Shown here: piece after piece, positions 42,703-53,819 of the stretch
Layout of the letters: every line of letters begins with the position of its first letter
How positions within the stretch are numbered: the stretch's first letter is position 1
NCBI GenBank assembly: GCA_963978905.1
Contig: OZ022256.1
Span: forward strand, 38,054,001 to 38,118,000
DNA length: 64,000 bases
Source of the DNA: Trichostrongylus colubriformis
Lineage: Eukaryota > Nematoda > Chromadorea > Rhabditida > Trichostrongylidae
Direction of reading: 5' to 3'
The notes under the pieces: model-generated
The model's input: the letters and a program-made list of their open reading frames with translations, nothing else
Database searches by the model: none
What the model was told of the DNA's origin: nothing
Made by a program: the position numbers and the translations under genes

Positions 42703-43320
42703 TTATCGATGTTTTCTCCTCGAACAGTCCTCGGAGCTTAGAAATTTGATCTTCTTGACGTTTACTCGTAGTCCATTCTCTGCACGCCTTGCTTGCCATC
42801 TCTGCACCTTCGCCTGAAGTTCTTTTTTGATATCCGCTATCAGGGCAATGTCGTCAGCGTGGTGAATGAGAATGGTCCTCAGTGGCCCCTCCATGAGGTC
42901 TTTCACCATGCCATCCAGGGTGAGCAGGAAGAGGAACGGGCTCAGAGCTGAGCCCTGGTGTACCCCAACCGAGATCCCTATTTCTGCAGTCAGTCCCTGC
43001 GGGGTGCGTATGACCGCCTTAGCCCCATCGTACATGTCCTGTGTAAGGGTGACAAGGTGCTCTGGTATCTGTCGTTCTCGAAGCGAGTTCCAGATTACTG
43101 GCCGTGGCAGACGGTCGAAGGCCTTCTCAAGGTTCAGGAAGGCTAGGTAGCAGAGCTGACGCTTTTTACGATACTTTTCCATCACTTGTCTAAGGATGAA
43201 GATGGCATCCGTGATGGACCGCTCAGGCATGAACCCGAGCTGCTCGTGGGATATGACGACTGGTTCCCTCAGCCTCAAGTCAACCAGCCGCTCATAGAGC
43301 TTCCTGGTATGAACTGTCAA
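42703..43320 (-). pseudogene. reverse transcriptase domain of the RTE-like element
   Basis: The 205-codon frame shows reverse transcriptase blocks in order: QLGFMPERSITDAIF, AFLNLEKAFDRLPR (catalytic Asp context), GVHQGSALSPFLFLL, and HHADDIALIA (the xxDD motif). It would copy element RNA at the nicked target. Frameshifts before and after isolate it from the other parts. Confidence 0.85.
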
Positions 43321-43336
43321 CTTCGTTCTACGATAA

Positions 43337-44850
43337 TTAGAGCACTCTATTGCGTCCCCATTCTGCTTGAATTGGAACGATAGTACTGGTCCTCCACGCG
43401 ACCGAAATTTTTCCTCTGGCCGTCACCATGTTTGGGAGACGTGTAAGCCACTCAATTCCGTACTCTTCCACTGCCTTCCATGCCTCTATTGGACCAGCAG
43501 CCTTTCCATTCTTCATTTTCCCAGCACCTGACAAACTTCTCCCGCTGTCCAAGGGAGGATGGGGCAACCAGTAGCCTCTTTTTATTAGCGTTCCTTACGA
43601 GGGAACTCTTCGTTGAGAAGCCCGCCATATCCTTTTGACATCGGCTGGTTTCCTCAGAATGGTTCCCCTCGCTGCACTTTACCGCCTTGACCGCCAAGAT
43701 GTCGAGGGTGGCTCTATGTCCCGCTTTAGCCAGCCTAAAGACGAACTTTTCTGCCTCCTTCTCATCCAACCTTTCGTACATGACATCCATTTCTGTATTC
43801 TTTGCTTTGGCCACAGCTGCCTTGACAAGCCTATTGCACCATTTGTAAGTGTTAATGTGTTCTGAGCTCTTCGTTTTCTGCCACGCTTGTATGCTTCCTT
43901 CTTCTGCTTCACTACTCTCTGAACCTCCTCATTCCAGAACCACGCTGCTTTGTCTCCTTTAAAGCCACCACGGGTCTCTCCCAGCGTTTCCTTCGCGCAT
44001 TTCAGACTCATCTCAGCTGCTCTGTTCCGAGTCTCCTGAGTAGGCCCGCCACGGTCCGAGAGACCGATATACAATATCCTTTTTTGAGATCATCCCTCTC
44101 CTGTCTGTGCAGCTTCCACCATCTGAATCGCCTTTCGGTCTTGCGCCTTGCTTTCTTAGGAAGCTCTATGGCAATGTCTGCTAAGAAGGGTCTGTGTTGG
44201 GTGGTGAGTTACTCTCCTGGCAGTACCTTGATGTCTTTCACAGTTCTGAGGTCTGATCTTCTTATAAGTATATGGTGGATTTCCGTTTGTCTCCCTCCAC
44301 TGCTGTAGGTAATCTTTTGGCTCTCTCTTTTCGCGAAGTACGTGCTGCAGACCGCTAAGTCATGGGCCGTAGCCAGGTCTAGTATGCTTTCTCCTTCAGC
44401 CTTTCTTACGCACAGTCCTTTGCCTCCGTGCACCCTTTCTAAGCCCCTTCTATCTCACTGACCTGATGGCGTCGTCAAGGCTCAAATAGAACTCGTCCTT
44501 ATCGTGCTCAGGACAACCGGCTTGCAATGCTTGTACACTTACTATGGTCTAGTACCCCTCCTCAGTATCCAATCTTACTGCCATGATTCGACCGTTGATC
44601 CTGTTTACGGCGCAGATGCAATCTTTGAGGGGGTCCGCTACTACGATGGCCACTCCGTTTCGTTTAGTGTCCTCGCTGCTGTAGAAGAGTTTGACTTGCT
44701 CTCCAATCTCCTTGTCTTGCCGATTTTCAGCGTGTTTCCTGGATACACAGGATTCGGATGTTTCGTCGACTGATAGGATCGGCAATCTTTTGAGGCTTCC
44801 CGGTCAATGATCCTACGTTCAGAGTCCCTATTCAAAATAACTTCTTCAGC
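43337..44850 (-). pseudogene. endonuclease and linker region of the RTE-like element
   Basis: Several overlapping minus-strand frames (44549-44785, 44209-44433, 43679-44074, 43452-43814, 43337-43567) carry pieces expected of an apurinic-type endonuclease followed by a linker. Examples are HDLAVCSTYFAKRESQKITY, AAWFWNEEVQRVVKQKKEAY and GKAAGPI. At least four frame changes are needed, so it is a pseudogene. Confidence 0.7.
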
Positions 44851-45074
44851 CGAGGTCGTTCACCCCTCGGTAACCCTCGCATACCGACCACAGAACACGG
44901 GCGAGGGTTCTGCGCGTCACTTTCGGGTGGCGTCCTAGCATTGACACTGTTTCTTTGGCAACCTTTAAATATATCGCTGTGACTAGCTTTCCTTCATCAG
45001 CCGGCCTGTCAACCTGGGCCTGATGCTGGTAACGTTACCATTTTTGCAATTTCTTGCAAGGCATGCTTTGAGCC

Positions 45075-45145
45075 TCGGGGTGATCGAACTCAGTGGTCTT
45101 GAATGTGCAGACGTGAGCCTGTACTCTTAACCACCCGGCTATCCC
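45075..45145 (-). other. tRNA-like head of the RTE-like element
   Basis: At the 5' end of the element the minus strand reads GCCGGGTGGTTAAGAGTAC, like a Leu/Ser-type box A. About 30 bases later comes GAGTTCGATCACC, like box B (GGTTCGANNCC). It lies inside the target duplication, so it belongs to the element. A complete cloverleaf was not confirmed. Confidence 0.5.
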
Positions 45146-45279
45146 TGCTCTTTTGTGGTGCTGTATCTCAGCTATGTCCACATTTTTCGCGTGAAGTTTT
45201 GGATGAGGCCCACCTCCGGCAAATACAACATAAATATATAGGTAACACAAAAACTCATTTTTCCCTGGACCATTCCTTT

Positions 45280-46032
45280 ACCCAACAACAAAAATCTGGA
45301 ATTGCATTGAAAGGGTTTCTGCTCGGAAAAGTCCTGTTTGTGACTTTCAGCTGACGCTTATCCCACTGCTAATCCTTTTCCCACGTGAGTGTCGCCGTTG
45401 TTTGGGCTTGCGCCCTGGGTAGAACGGCAGAATGTCAGAATAATGCAGTCGACGTGGTCCTCAGCTCCGCGCGCCCACGAATCTGTGTTAAGGTTGGAGT
45501 CTCCACGCTTCCTTACCGAACCAGTTGCCAACGGTGGAGACTGGAACAATCCGTTCCGTTCGATCGAGGCTGAAGTCTTTGAAACAATTCATCTGCGACT
45601 CTTCGACCGAAAAGTTTAAGCTACAACTGGTTACTGTTGTAATAGGGTACCACTAGAGGGTACTTGCTTCAGGTTCATCTAGAATTCGTCAGAAAACCTG
45701 AGCAAATTCGAACGTTCGACATCGCCGGGGATTGTGCTGGTGCTAGAAATAATTAAACTAATGGTCACCTCACACACGTGCCACCATTCTGACACTTGTG
45801 ATCACGACAGAACGTTGTGTTCGCTATACGTTCGCACCGCTTGCCAAAATGTGTTGAGGGACAGCTGCATATGAACCTTAATTGAATACTGATTAAAGAC
45901 TCAGTGGGTGCTCAAATTTACATGTTCTTCGTGAAGTTCGTTCGACCACTATCATCTCAAGCTTGACTGACCACTAGACGGACATATCGCCTCAAAGCGA
46001 TAACATAATGTCAATTCGGGAATAAAGCTCAC
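45280..46032. other. no confident gene
   Basis: A 55-60-bp minus-strand candidate near 45525-45580 has splice-like borders but encodes no EGF pattern. 45868-46032 is the start of a segment duplicated at 48409. Confidence 0.4.
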
Positions 46033-46252
46033 TCGCCGTCTCGATTCGTGCACGTTCCCTTGTTCTGACATATGTCTTTGGATGTCTTGCATGGATCGTA
46101 AGCCGCTTTCTCTTGTACCACTGGCACACGATCTTCAGTGAGGTCCAGCTTTGGTACTGGGGGCAAACCAATACCGCTAGACTCTAGGCTTTGATACTTG
46201 TCCACCTCTAAACGAATGTGAGATCGGTATGTTCCGCGTGAATCCATCAAAA
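46033..46252 (-). CDS. EGF-type exon, possibly upstream part of the same gene
   Basis: The frame ends at a GGCGA/GTGAGC donor in phase 2. It reads a non-EGF stretch (DSRGTYRSHIRLEVDKYQ, LPPVPKLDLTEDRVPVVQEK), then AAYDPCKTSKDICQNKGTC and TNRDGE, i.e. C1-C3 of an EGF module. The acceptor is either GGCGTAG (exon start 46259) or GTTGGTAG (46252). It lies on the same strand as, and upstream of, the EGF exons at 33.9 kb and below, but the 12 kb between is filled with repeats and the phases of the nearest exons do not join directly. It may be an earlier exon of that gene or a separate gene. Confidence 0.65.
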
Positions 46253-46554
46253 CTACCAACTACGCCACTAGGTTTCGCGAAGTGATTCGCCGCGCGTGAC
46301 AAGGTCCTTGCTGATACTGTTGTGAACAGGACTGATCCCGCCATGATGGGCAAAGTCAGAGCACCCGCTAATAACAGATGAGCGATTGCCGAAACAACTA
46401 GCGTGGTCCAACAATGAGTAGATTTGAGAGTCCTGACTCACCTTGTGAAGAAAAGCCAACCGCTTTAGTTTCACATCGTTCTAGTTACTCTTGCCTTGTG
46501 ACGGTTCAATGGATTCTTTAGGAAGGAAGCGAGGAGTAAGAAAGAGGGATAATA

Positions 46555-47805
46555 TTAGGTTGTCCCAAAAGTTTTGTAGGATTTTTCCAAAAAAAATCAA
46601 TAACTCTTGTTCACTTAAAGGCTGGTCTAGGCGGTTTAGGAATATGGTAGAAAGTTGTCCGAGCTTTTTAGTAAAATATATATTGACTCACCAGATTCCG
46701 TAGAGGAAGCTACAGTGCCCGTAGTCGATACCCACCCAACACGCGGTGTCACCTTTTATGAATTTTCTCGCGGCACCAAAGCGACGGAAGCTTACCACTC
46801 CATCAACGCTGCATTTGGCAAAGGATGAGTGAGCTACAAGACCGTGCGCCGCTGGCTCATCAGCTTCAGCAACGGCGAGATTGACATGGAAGACAAGTCA
46901 CGCACGGGACGCCCACACGCATCCAACGACGAGACGCCGCTCTCCGCCATTTGCGCCGATGCTGAAACTACCATGCGCGAGCTGGCGGAGAGGAGTGGAC
47001 AAGCACCCATAACCGTAAATCGTCGCCTCCACTAGCTCGGTCATCGAGAGGTGCTGTCGCGATGGACCTCATGCCCTGACGGATGCTCATGAAAGTGCCC
47101 GTGCGAGCATCTGTCCATCGCTGCTGCTCCGCCCGCATCGCAACGATTTTCTCGTCTATCTGGCTACGGACGATGAAAGCTGGGACATGTACGATACCGA
47201 CGCACCCCGCGCCTTTTGGCTGCTGCGTGACGCCGAGCCGCCAACGCAGCTCATGTCCGACCTCCATCCGAAGAAGATTCTACTCTGCTGCTTCTGGACG
47301 CGGAAGGAATGCTTTTCCAAGAGGTGCTGGCACGAGACGAGACAGTACCCGCTTCCGTATGCACCCACCAGCTCCAGTAGATCGCCGTCGCTGTTGAAAA
47401 GTGCCCGAGAAGGTCCGCGGTCACCCTCCTTCATGACAACGCCCACCCATACGTCGCGATGTGTACCCAGGCCAAGCTACAGGGGCCCGTCTGGGATGCG
47501 CTACCCCACTAGCCATACTCTCCAGACATTGCCCCTTCTGACTATCACCTTACCCATCCTCTCGAATCCTTCCTGGCCAAGAGAAAATTCGCTGATTATG
47601 ACTGCTTGCAAAGGCGATCGCTGACTTCTTCGACTCTCAGAACCCACAGTTCTGGGAGGAGGGAATCAACGATTTGCCTATGAGGTGGCAGAGTGTCGTC
47701 GATAAAAATGGTGAATACGTTGTTGCCTAATTGTTGTTTGTTGGAAGAAAAAATAATAAAAAGTTGTGATCAAAAAAATCCTACAAGACTTTTGGGACAA
47801 CCTAA
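46555..47805 (+). mobile_element. mariner element, 1251 bp, both ends present
   Basis: Terminal repeats TTAGGTTGTCCCAAAAGTTT and the inverse copy (one mismatch in the first 20) are flanked by TA (46553-46554 and 47806-47807). The length is that of a full mariner. The transposase inside is broken. Confidence 0.95.
46745..47705 (+). pseudogene. mariner transposase, broken by stops and shifts
   Basis: Recognisable blocks in order are FYEFSRGTKATEAYHSIN, SYKTVRRWLISFSNGEIDME with SRTGRPHA, the first catalytic region in TDDESW, HPKKILLCCFW, a LLHDNAHPYVAMCTQ block with the second Asp, and a SPDIAPSDYHL block. Several stop codons and frame changes lie between them, so no full protein is made. Confidence 0.85.
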
Positions 47806-47807
47806 TA

Positions 47808-48230
47808 CAATATGTTTGTCGAAATAGAGTAATAGAATCAACGTCTTGCTTGTGACGTTGAAGAACCGGAGAGTGCAGACCACATAGTTTGTGGGTCCGC
47901 ATGAACCCGTATCACTTGAGTGGGGACGCCATTATGGAACGTCGTCTCAGGCAGTGGGACGACGAGGGGTCCTCGTAATCAAGGATGATGTGCCTTTTCA
48001 ATCTATAGCACTTATAATTGAAACTTTATGGATGGTGACAGGCTTTCATTAGAACATTGGTCGGAGTATTTTTTGAGACGAAGATGTGGCAGAGAGTGTC
48101 GCACTGCGTATGGTTTTTACAGAGCTCAGACGGCTTTTTCTACCTTTCGCGTTTGATCTTTCGACAAAGCCTCTATTAGAAGGGGAAATACCAGAGCTGT
48201 TCTCACGCAGAGCTCGTGTAGCAAGGTAGG
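47808..48230. other. no gene seen
   Basis: No motif-bearing frame was found. Confidence 0.5.
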
Positions 48231-48408
48231 TACAGTCCATTTCCCAAAAACTGAGTAGGCGTGTCCTACGGACTTGTATAAACGTGTATCAAACTCTCTC
48301 AATTCTCTCACTCCACCACACACTCTCACTCTCGCCACGTACTCTCACTCTCGCCATTCACCCAAGTTCGAAGGACACGCCCAATCAGTTTTCGGGAGAT
48401 GGACTATA
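48231..48408. mobile_element. small TIR element (MITE), family A, copy 2
   Basis: The ends AGTCCATTTCCCAAAAACTG and the inverse at 48380-48406 flank CTCTCACTCTCGCC repeats. It is like 5998-6155. Confidence 0.7.
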
Positions 48409-49180
48409 AGTGCATATGAACTACAATTAAATATGATTGAAGGAAGACTTAGTGGGTGTCCTAATTCACAGTTTCTTCGTAAAGCTCGTTCATCCACTAT
48501 CATCTCGAGCCTGACTGACCACTAGACGGACATATGCCCCAAAAGTGGTAACAGAAGGTCAGTGCTGAAATGGGCTCACTCGCAGTCTCGATTCGTGCAC
48601 TTTGCCTTGTTCTGACATACAGTAGCGCTCAAAAGTCTTCGGCGAAATGGTCTTTCACTTGAGCTTTTCACTTGTAACTTTTTTGCGACTGGACCGATCT
48701 AAGAGAAATTTTAGTATGTTGTACTTGGATACACTGCATACTTAATATACTATTTTAGCCCTCAACGGTGTAGGCTACGCGGTTATATGAAATTTTTTGT
48801 TTTTGAAGTGCCATCGCTATGCCGTCCCGCTGTGCCGCTGTCATCAAAAATCGTGGTTTTTCTACAATATATTAATGTTCTCTGAGGCTTGCTCTTTTTG
48901 TTTTTGTAAAGAAAGCCGTTTTTCTTGACCAAGCCTTTTTCTTTTTTTCGGTGGTTTTGTAGTAAATTTTTGTAAAAAAAACCATGAAAAGTGTCAAGCG
49001 GCACTCAAGTAGAAGGAAATGTTGGCAATAGGTTCAGGCACCACATATTAAAATTTTGTCAAATTTGGTCAAGTAGAAAAAAAGTTATGACAAAAGAGTT
49101 TTGGCCGAAGACTTTTGAGCGCTACTGTATGTCTTTGGACACTGTGAATGTGGTTGTGAACTCAAAGAAATCGTCCACAA
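48409..49180 (-). pseudogene. decayed duplicate of the 46033-46252 EGF exon region
   Basis: 48409-48617 and 49128-49180 match 45868-46085 in the same orientation, including intron DNA (GACTGACCACTAGACGGACA) and the donor-side exon end. The remaining peptide keeps CQNKAKCTNRDCE, but the first cysteine of the module is lost and a MITE is inserted in the exon. Confidence 0.75.
48620..49127 (-). mobile_element. TA-flanked MITE, copy 2
   Basis: 508 bp, reversed relative to the copies at 31401 and 55988, with CAGTAGCGCTCAAAAGTCTT ends and TA duplicated on both sides. The intact counterpart TCTGACATATGTCTTTGGA at 46062-46080 shows the empty site. Confidence 0.9.
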
Positions 49181-49484
49181 GTATTGCATCATTCTAATCC
49201 TTCTCAAAAGCATTCGTACAGTAGGCGAACAGAAACACAAAAAGAACCGAGAAATTTCTTTCGATACAAAGCACAAATGGAGAAGCTGGAAGGAAAGCAA
49301 CTCTTTTGAATTTCCGCAATTCTTCGGGACACAATATTTGAACGGTCGTCAGCAGGCAGACCCGGTTCGAATTTTTGCTTTTGATGCTGATGCTTCTCGC
49401 TCTGCATATCTGACCACGTGAGTGCCGCCTCTTTGCTTCTCAGCTCTCTAACGTCCACACTCAACCCAGGGCATCCTCGTGTAT

Positions 49485-49570
49485 GCGCGTGAAACTTTGC
49501 ATGCGGCCTTTAAAAAGCAAATATAACATAAATAAGTCAGTCAGAAGAACTTAAATTTTCGTGTACGATT
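49485..49570. repeat. half copy of the palindromic MITE
   Basis: GCGCGTGAAACTTTGCATG and AAATATAACATAAAT match one arm of 34197-34620 imperfectly. The other arm is missing. Confidence 0.5.
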
Positions 49571-51960
49571 ATTTTAAGCTTTTTACGAATTCAAAGGTTA
49601 GACTCGCAGGTATCAGCGAGGTCGTTCAATGCCGATGGCGCGAGTCTAGAGAGGGTCAGAAGCCGCGTGAGGTGGTATTGGCAGCTTACTTCCTCTTTCA
49701 TAAACGTTTTAGCCTGAATGGCAAGAGGATTCTTCTTACTAGATGTGAATTATGATGTAGATTTTCTTAAACAGCATTTATAGATGTATAATTTGCTGAA
49801 TTATGAAATTCCGCTCTAACCAGGAGAATTTTGGAATTTGTGGAACATAGAGAAGAATCAAAGTTCTCATTGTCAGTAATTAAACGGTTTGGCTGAGTCC
49901 ACAACTATGGTTGCTGCCTGTGAATTCCGGGGCTGTCTCTCTGGTTATCAACATAACGCGTGGAAATTCGTACCGAAGGGTAATCGAAATGGATTGCCGA
50001 ACAGACATTTACGCGCATGGCGGCTAAGGTATTTTTGAGTCCTTCACATGCTCAATCGGCTAGATCGCATGAAAGAGCATGAAAGACATGGGTTAGTGAA
50101 CATAAGCTCGCTTCAAATCTACTTATTAAGAGCTCTCCTCTGGCTACAAGGGATCGCCGCACCCCACGCACTTCTACTTAGACTAACTTGGGTCTGTCTG
50201 TCTCTCCACTTGCGCTCTAGCCGGCTCGATAGAGACGCATACAAGCGAGTTCAGGTTGTCCTGTTCCCAAAAAAACAACAGACATCTAGGCGTTGGCCAA
50301 GGAGTGTAAATGAAAGACGAGTCACATTGGATAAACGAGGGACCGACGGGAACACTAAAAAATTCAGTTCGTTGCTCCCATATCATGATCCTGATTTTTC
50401 TCTTGATTTTTGAGTTCACTTCAAATTCAGCTCAAGATGCTCCCAAACCCCGAGCTGGAACGTGCTTAGCCAGTCGGTTCTGCGTTAATAGAGAGCTGCA
50501 CATATGCGACATTGTTTTATAACACTTTTACAAACATATGTTGAAAGCGCAACCCTTAAAGAAAGCGATGGGTGTGATATGGGCATTGAGAAACTCATTA
50601 AGTGAGTCATCCAATTAAAAACTGGGAGTCTCAGAAAACTACATGTGGCACAGTTCCCGGTGAAAGGCGCGATTCTAAGATTAAGGGGAGGGCATTGTTT
50701 TTGACAGACTCCACCTTCCTCAACCAAGGATTGATGAGTGGAGCAGTGAGCATGATAGCAGATTGATACATATCGTATCATATTAATGCCGTAGCGAATG
50801 AAATTATATGTTGCCTGATGTGTTGGTCTTTGTGGTGAATACGTCTAGCGATCGTTATCAAAGATTGGAATGAATGATACGGTTGAATCACCAATGCTTA
50901 TAATTTCTGAGACTGTGATAGCCAATCACTGACTATCTTCATTCATAGCAACGACTAGTTATTCTGAACTCAAATTGTAAGAGAAATCATTTCACAACTT
51001 ACACATGGGGTCACCGATCCTGCCCGTTAGCGTAGTTGCGGATATCGATTATAACACGCACTGAACGCCGGCCGTGATTGTGACCTCCGTGTCTGGGTCG
51101 TCCTTCGCCGTCTGGGGTCTCCCGAATTTTCAGGGGAGGAGCTTTGGCGACGCGTACTCTGACCTGTCTGGTGTCTGACCTCGCGGCGGGAAGCGTGTTG
51201 CCGAAGGAAAGCTAGCTGTCTTCAAGCCGGTACGCAATCACGGCCGGCGAACAGTGCGTGCTTTAATTTATACCGTAGTTGCGTCTCTCGCATCTCGCAC
51301 GTTATAACTCAGTTCGGTTAGTCTGGCGAACTTCGAGTGCTCTATCCTACATCCGATCGTGTGTCGGTTACAACTTACGAGATTCGTTCCTGCAGCGACT
51401 TCATAATTTACCTCTACCCCACCGAGCAATTTGAAGATCATGCAGAAGGCTCGTGAAAAAGGTGATACGATCTGACTACTGCTTAATTCGACAGCTGCTC
51501 ATTGAATCCATGAAAAGACGATGAGAACATCTTTCTACTGTTACCGCAGTCGAATGAGCTCACCTGTGCCTTTAGGTTTTTTTCCAGGAAGCACAATACT
51601 ACCCAGGGGAGCAACCAGCAAGGAGTAAATCAGTATCATTAACTAGCTCAACTGTAGGAGTCAATCGTTATCAGCAATTAGCCACTTCGAACTCCACGTT
51701 GTGGCTTTCGTGGCGGCACGTGGTACGGTTTCAAGGTTCAGTAGTGAAAAAGGGAACCAAAGGAAAATGTGTTTTCAGCGGTTTGTTTGATAGGTTGATC
51801 TTCGCTTAGTTGGATTCTCGATGATGTGTTTCAAAGTTGTCTTTCCACTCGCGTGATGTGTTGTTGCGCACTCCTCCACAATGGTCACATGCTTCAGAAG
51901 GTGAGACTCGTCGTCTTGTGCACAGTGTATTTCGTATGATCAGAGGAGAGCATTGAATAA
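49571..51960. other. mostly empty; one small secreted-peptide candidate
   Basis: Apart from the short frame at 50385-50522 no gene is supported. A GC-richer stretch at 51040-51350 has no coding signal. This is the 3' flank of the collagen gene. Confidence 0.4.
50385..50522 (+). CDS. possible small secreted peptide
   Basis: A 45-codon frame begins with a signal-peptide-like start (MILIFLLIFEFTSNSAQ) followed by a short basic segment with three cysteines (GTC, RFC, HIC). No family is recognised, and the frame could instead be a first exon or chance. Confidence 0.25.
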   Translation: MILIFLLIFEFTSNSAQDAPKPRAGTCLASRFCVNRELHICDIVL

Positions 51961-51966
51961 TTTATT
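51961..51966 (-). terminator. polyadenylation signal AATAAA of the collagen gene
   Basis: AATAAA on the minus strand lies 22 bp beyond the collagen stop codon. Confidence 0.8.
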
Positions 51967-51988
51967 ATAATTAGATAATCGCGATTGT

Positions 51989-52977
51989 TTAGCGACGCGT
52001 TCCATCCTCGAAGAAGACACCTCCATCGAGAGCGCAGTATTTGGGGCAGATTCCGCGCTCTCCGGGAGTGCCTGGTGTTCCTCTGTCTCCTGGAGTTCCT
52101 GGGTTTCCATCCGGACCAGGTTGACCATTGCCTCCGGGAGGTCCCTTGGGTCCGGGTTGTCCTGCAAAGGAAAATTGTACCATCAAAAGTGATGAAAGCA
52201 TAATCGATTCGTTCATTAGCTCCAAAACTACCTGGTGCTCCTGGGTTTCCGGGCTGTCCATTAGGTCCAGGTGGACCACGAGGACCAGGAGGTCCAGCTG
52301 GTCCTGGTGCTGCAGGTGTAGCAGGAACTGAGGTAGCTGGGTTTCCAGGTTGTCCTGGGGCTCCTGGGCTTCCAGGGTTTCCGCTTGGTCCAGGTGGTCC
52401 TTTGGGTCCAGGTGTTCCTGGTCCTCCAGGCTGTCCAGGACCTCCAGGGTTTCCGTCGCGTCCAGCATCTCCTGGCTGTCCAGGGGCTCCTGGTGGTCCG
52501 GGTGGTCCAGCTGGGCAAGGGTTGCATGGAGGGGGAGTGTATTGTGGGCAGGGCTGAGTTGGTGGTCTTCCTGGATTTCCAGGGGCTCCGCGAGCTCCAG
52601 GATTTCCTGGTCGTCCTGCGTTTCCTGGTGCTCCAGCAGGTCCAGCTGCTCCTCCGGTACAGCAAGCAGTGCAATCATTGCCATAAGCCTGACGAGCCGT
52701 ACGATTGCTGGGGACCTTCATGGTGTTTACCTCTGACCAGATATCACGTGCAGAAGTCTAAAAAAGCATTGCTGAAAGGTGTCGGAACGAAAAGCTGCAA
52801 AGTGCTCACCCGGCAGTAGTTGAGCTCCGAATGCATCGTGCGTTGCACGTGGTGTACATAATTATACACCATGGGCAGGGTGGTGGCAGCACCAAGAATG
52901 GCGACCATCGAAAAGGCTACGGCCGAGTAGGCTACGAAGCGGTAGGCTCTGCATCGTTGCTGGTACTCGAGGTCCAT
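51989..52977 (-). CDS. cuticle collagen, three exons, 288 residues
   Basis: The exons are 52810-52977, 52232-52757 and 51989-52161. The introns are 52 bp (CGG/GTGAGC to TTTTTTAG) and 70 bp (CCAG/GTAGTT to TTTGCAG). The protein starts [20 protein letters not shown] with a membrane span at about residues 13-36, the usual signal anchor of nematode cuticle collagens. Then come [13 protein letters not shown] and a subtilisin-type cleavage site NRTAR near residue 75. Cysteine clusters (CTACC; CPQY/CNPC; GICPKYC) separate Gly-X-Y blocks, and the end is [11 protein letters not shown]. After cleavage and trimer assembly it would be cross-linked into the cuticle. The layout and length match the C. elegans col family; the exact orthologue is not assigned. 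All frames join cleanly, so the gene looks functional. Confidence 0.95.
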
Positions 52978-53013
52978 GTCGACTGCCGGTGTTCATCTGC
53001 GCTATCCACTTGC

Positions 53014-53020
53014 TTTTATA
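53014..53020 (-). promoter_or_regulatory. TATA box of the collagen gene
   Basis: TATAAAA on the minus strand lies 37 bp upstream of the start codon, leaving a short 5' leader. Confidence 0.7.
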
Positions 53021-53819
53021 TGGGAGGCAAATCTTTGCTAACCTTGCGTCTCGTTTTTCAGTTTTTCGCTTGGATGACAAGTGTTACACATTATTTTGGT
53101 TACGCGAAAGACATCCATTGCGCAGAACGTTCCGATTCCATCGTGAGAGCTAAGAGAGGCGACGATCATCCTATCATCCCCGTGCAAAAGTTTACTTCCC
53201 TAATTAGTTTACAGCATCTGACCGCAGCGATTTGTTGTCGTGATCGTATCTAGCACGGAGTCGATTCCCATCTTTCCTTTATTTAGCACATATGCTGTTA
53301 TCCCATTAAGCATGAACTGACGTATACAGCCACATGAAGGTTAAATGAAGAGTTGGAACACTGGCACAGAAATCATCGCTTCGCAAACCAAGACAATAAG
53401 ATGAAACATTATGTGAAGCGAAGTATAGATGGAAAGATTTTGTGTTAAAAGGAAAGTCATAGAGGAAAACACTCGATACTAAAATCTTCATCAAGAATGA
53501 GATGAGCGAAACATTACTCAATCGTAATATATGATTGCCAAAGTTTGGCCAAGACCCGTGTAAAGGATATACGGTAAAAAAGAGTGGTTTCCTATTAATC
53601 CCAGATACAAGGTTGGCAATAATCGAGCAAAACACTCGATACATAAAATCTCCACCAAGAATGAGACGATCAATTCAAAAACGATTAAATCCAACATCCA
53701 AGCTGTCACTGCATTATTATTAATGGGGTGGCAAGTATTTATTCCTTCCGAATCATGGCCATGTACAAGTAATCTCAAAGTGCTGCTGGCAAAGCACTGC
53801 GGCTTGGATAATTTTTTAC
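53021..53819. other. collagen upstream region, no gene seen
   Basis: A 45-bp direct repeat (AACACTCGATACTAAAATC near 53468 and AACACTCGATACATAAAATC near 53631) is the only structure noted. Confidence 0.5.

Larger units (their letters stand above)
42096..45151 (-). mobile_element. RTE-like non-LTR retrotransposon, about 3.06 kb
   Basis: The insertion lies between 17-bp duplications (42079-42095 and 45152-45168). In minus-strand order it has a tRNA-like head, endonuclease-like frames, a reverse transcriptase and a C-terminal region, with no poly(A) tail at the 3' end. The length and C-terminal motifs fit the RTE/Craft-like group (inference). The coding sequence is broken into several frames, so the copy is inactive. 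Confidence 0.85.
41813..45279. mobile_element. palindromic MITE, copy 2, split by an RTE-like insertion
   Basis: 41813-42095 and 45152-45279 together make a diverged copy of the 34197-34620 palindrome. The 17 bp TTTGTGGTGCTGTATCT is present on both sides of the break, as expected for a target duplication by a non-LTR retrotransposon. Confidence 0.85.

Noticed and set aside
49204..49464. 86-codon minus-strand frame resembling a real exon
   Set aside because: No convincing acceptor or donor and no recognised domain; kept out until transcript evidence exists.
52261..52819. Long plus- and minus-strand frames rich in Trp, Ser, Leu or Val
   Set aside because: They are off-frame shadows of the Gly-X-Y repeats of the collagen gene.
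53518..53778. Minus-strand frame with hydrophobic segments
   Set aside because: It overlaps another long frame and a direct repeat and lacks gene structure.
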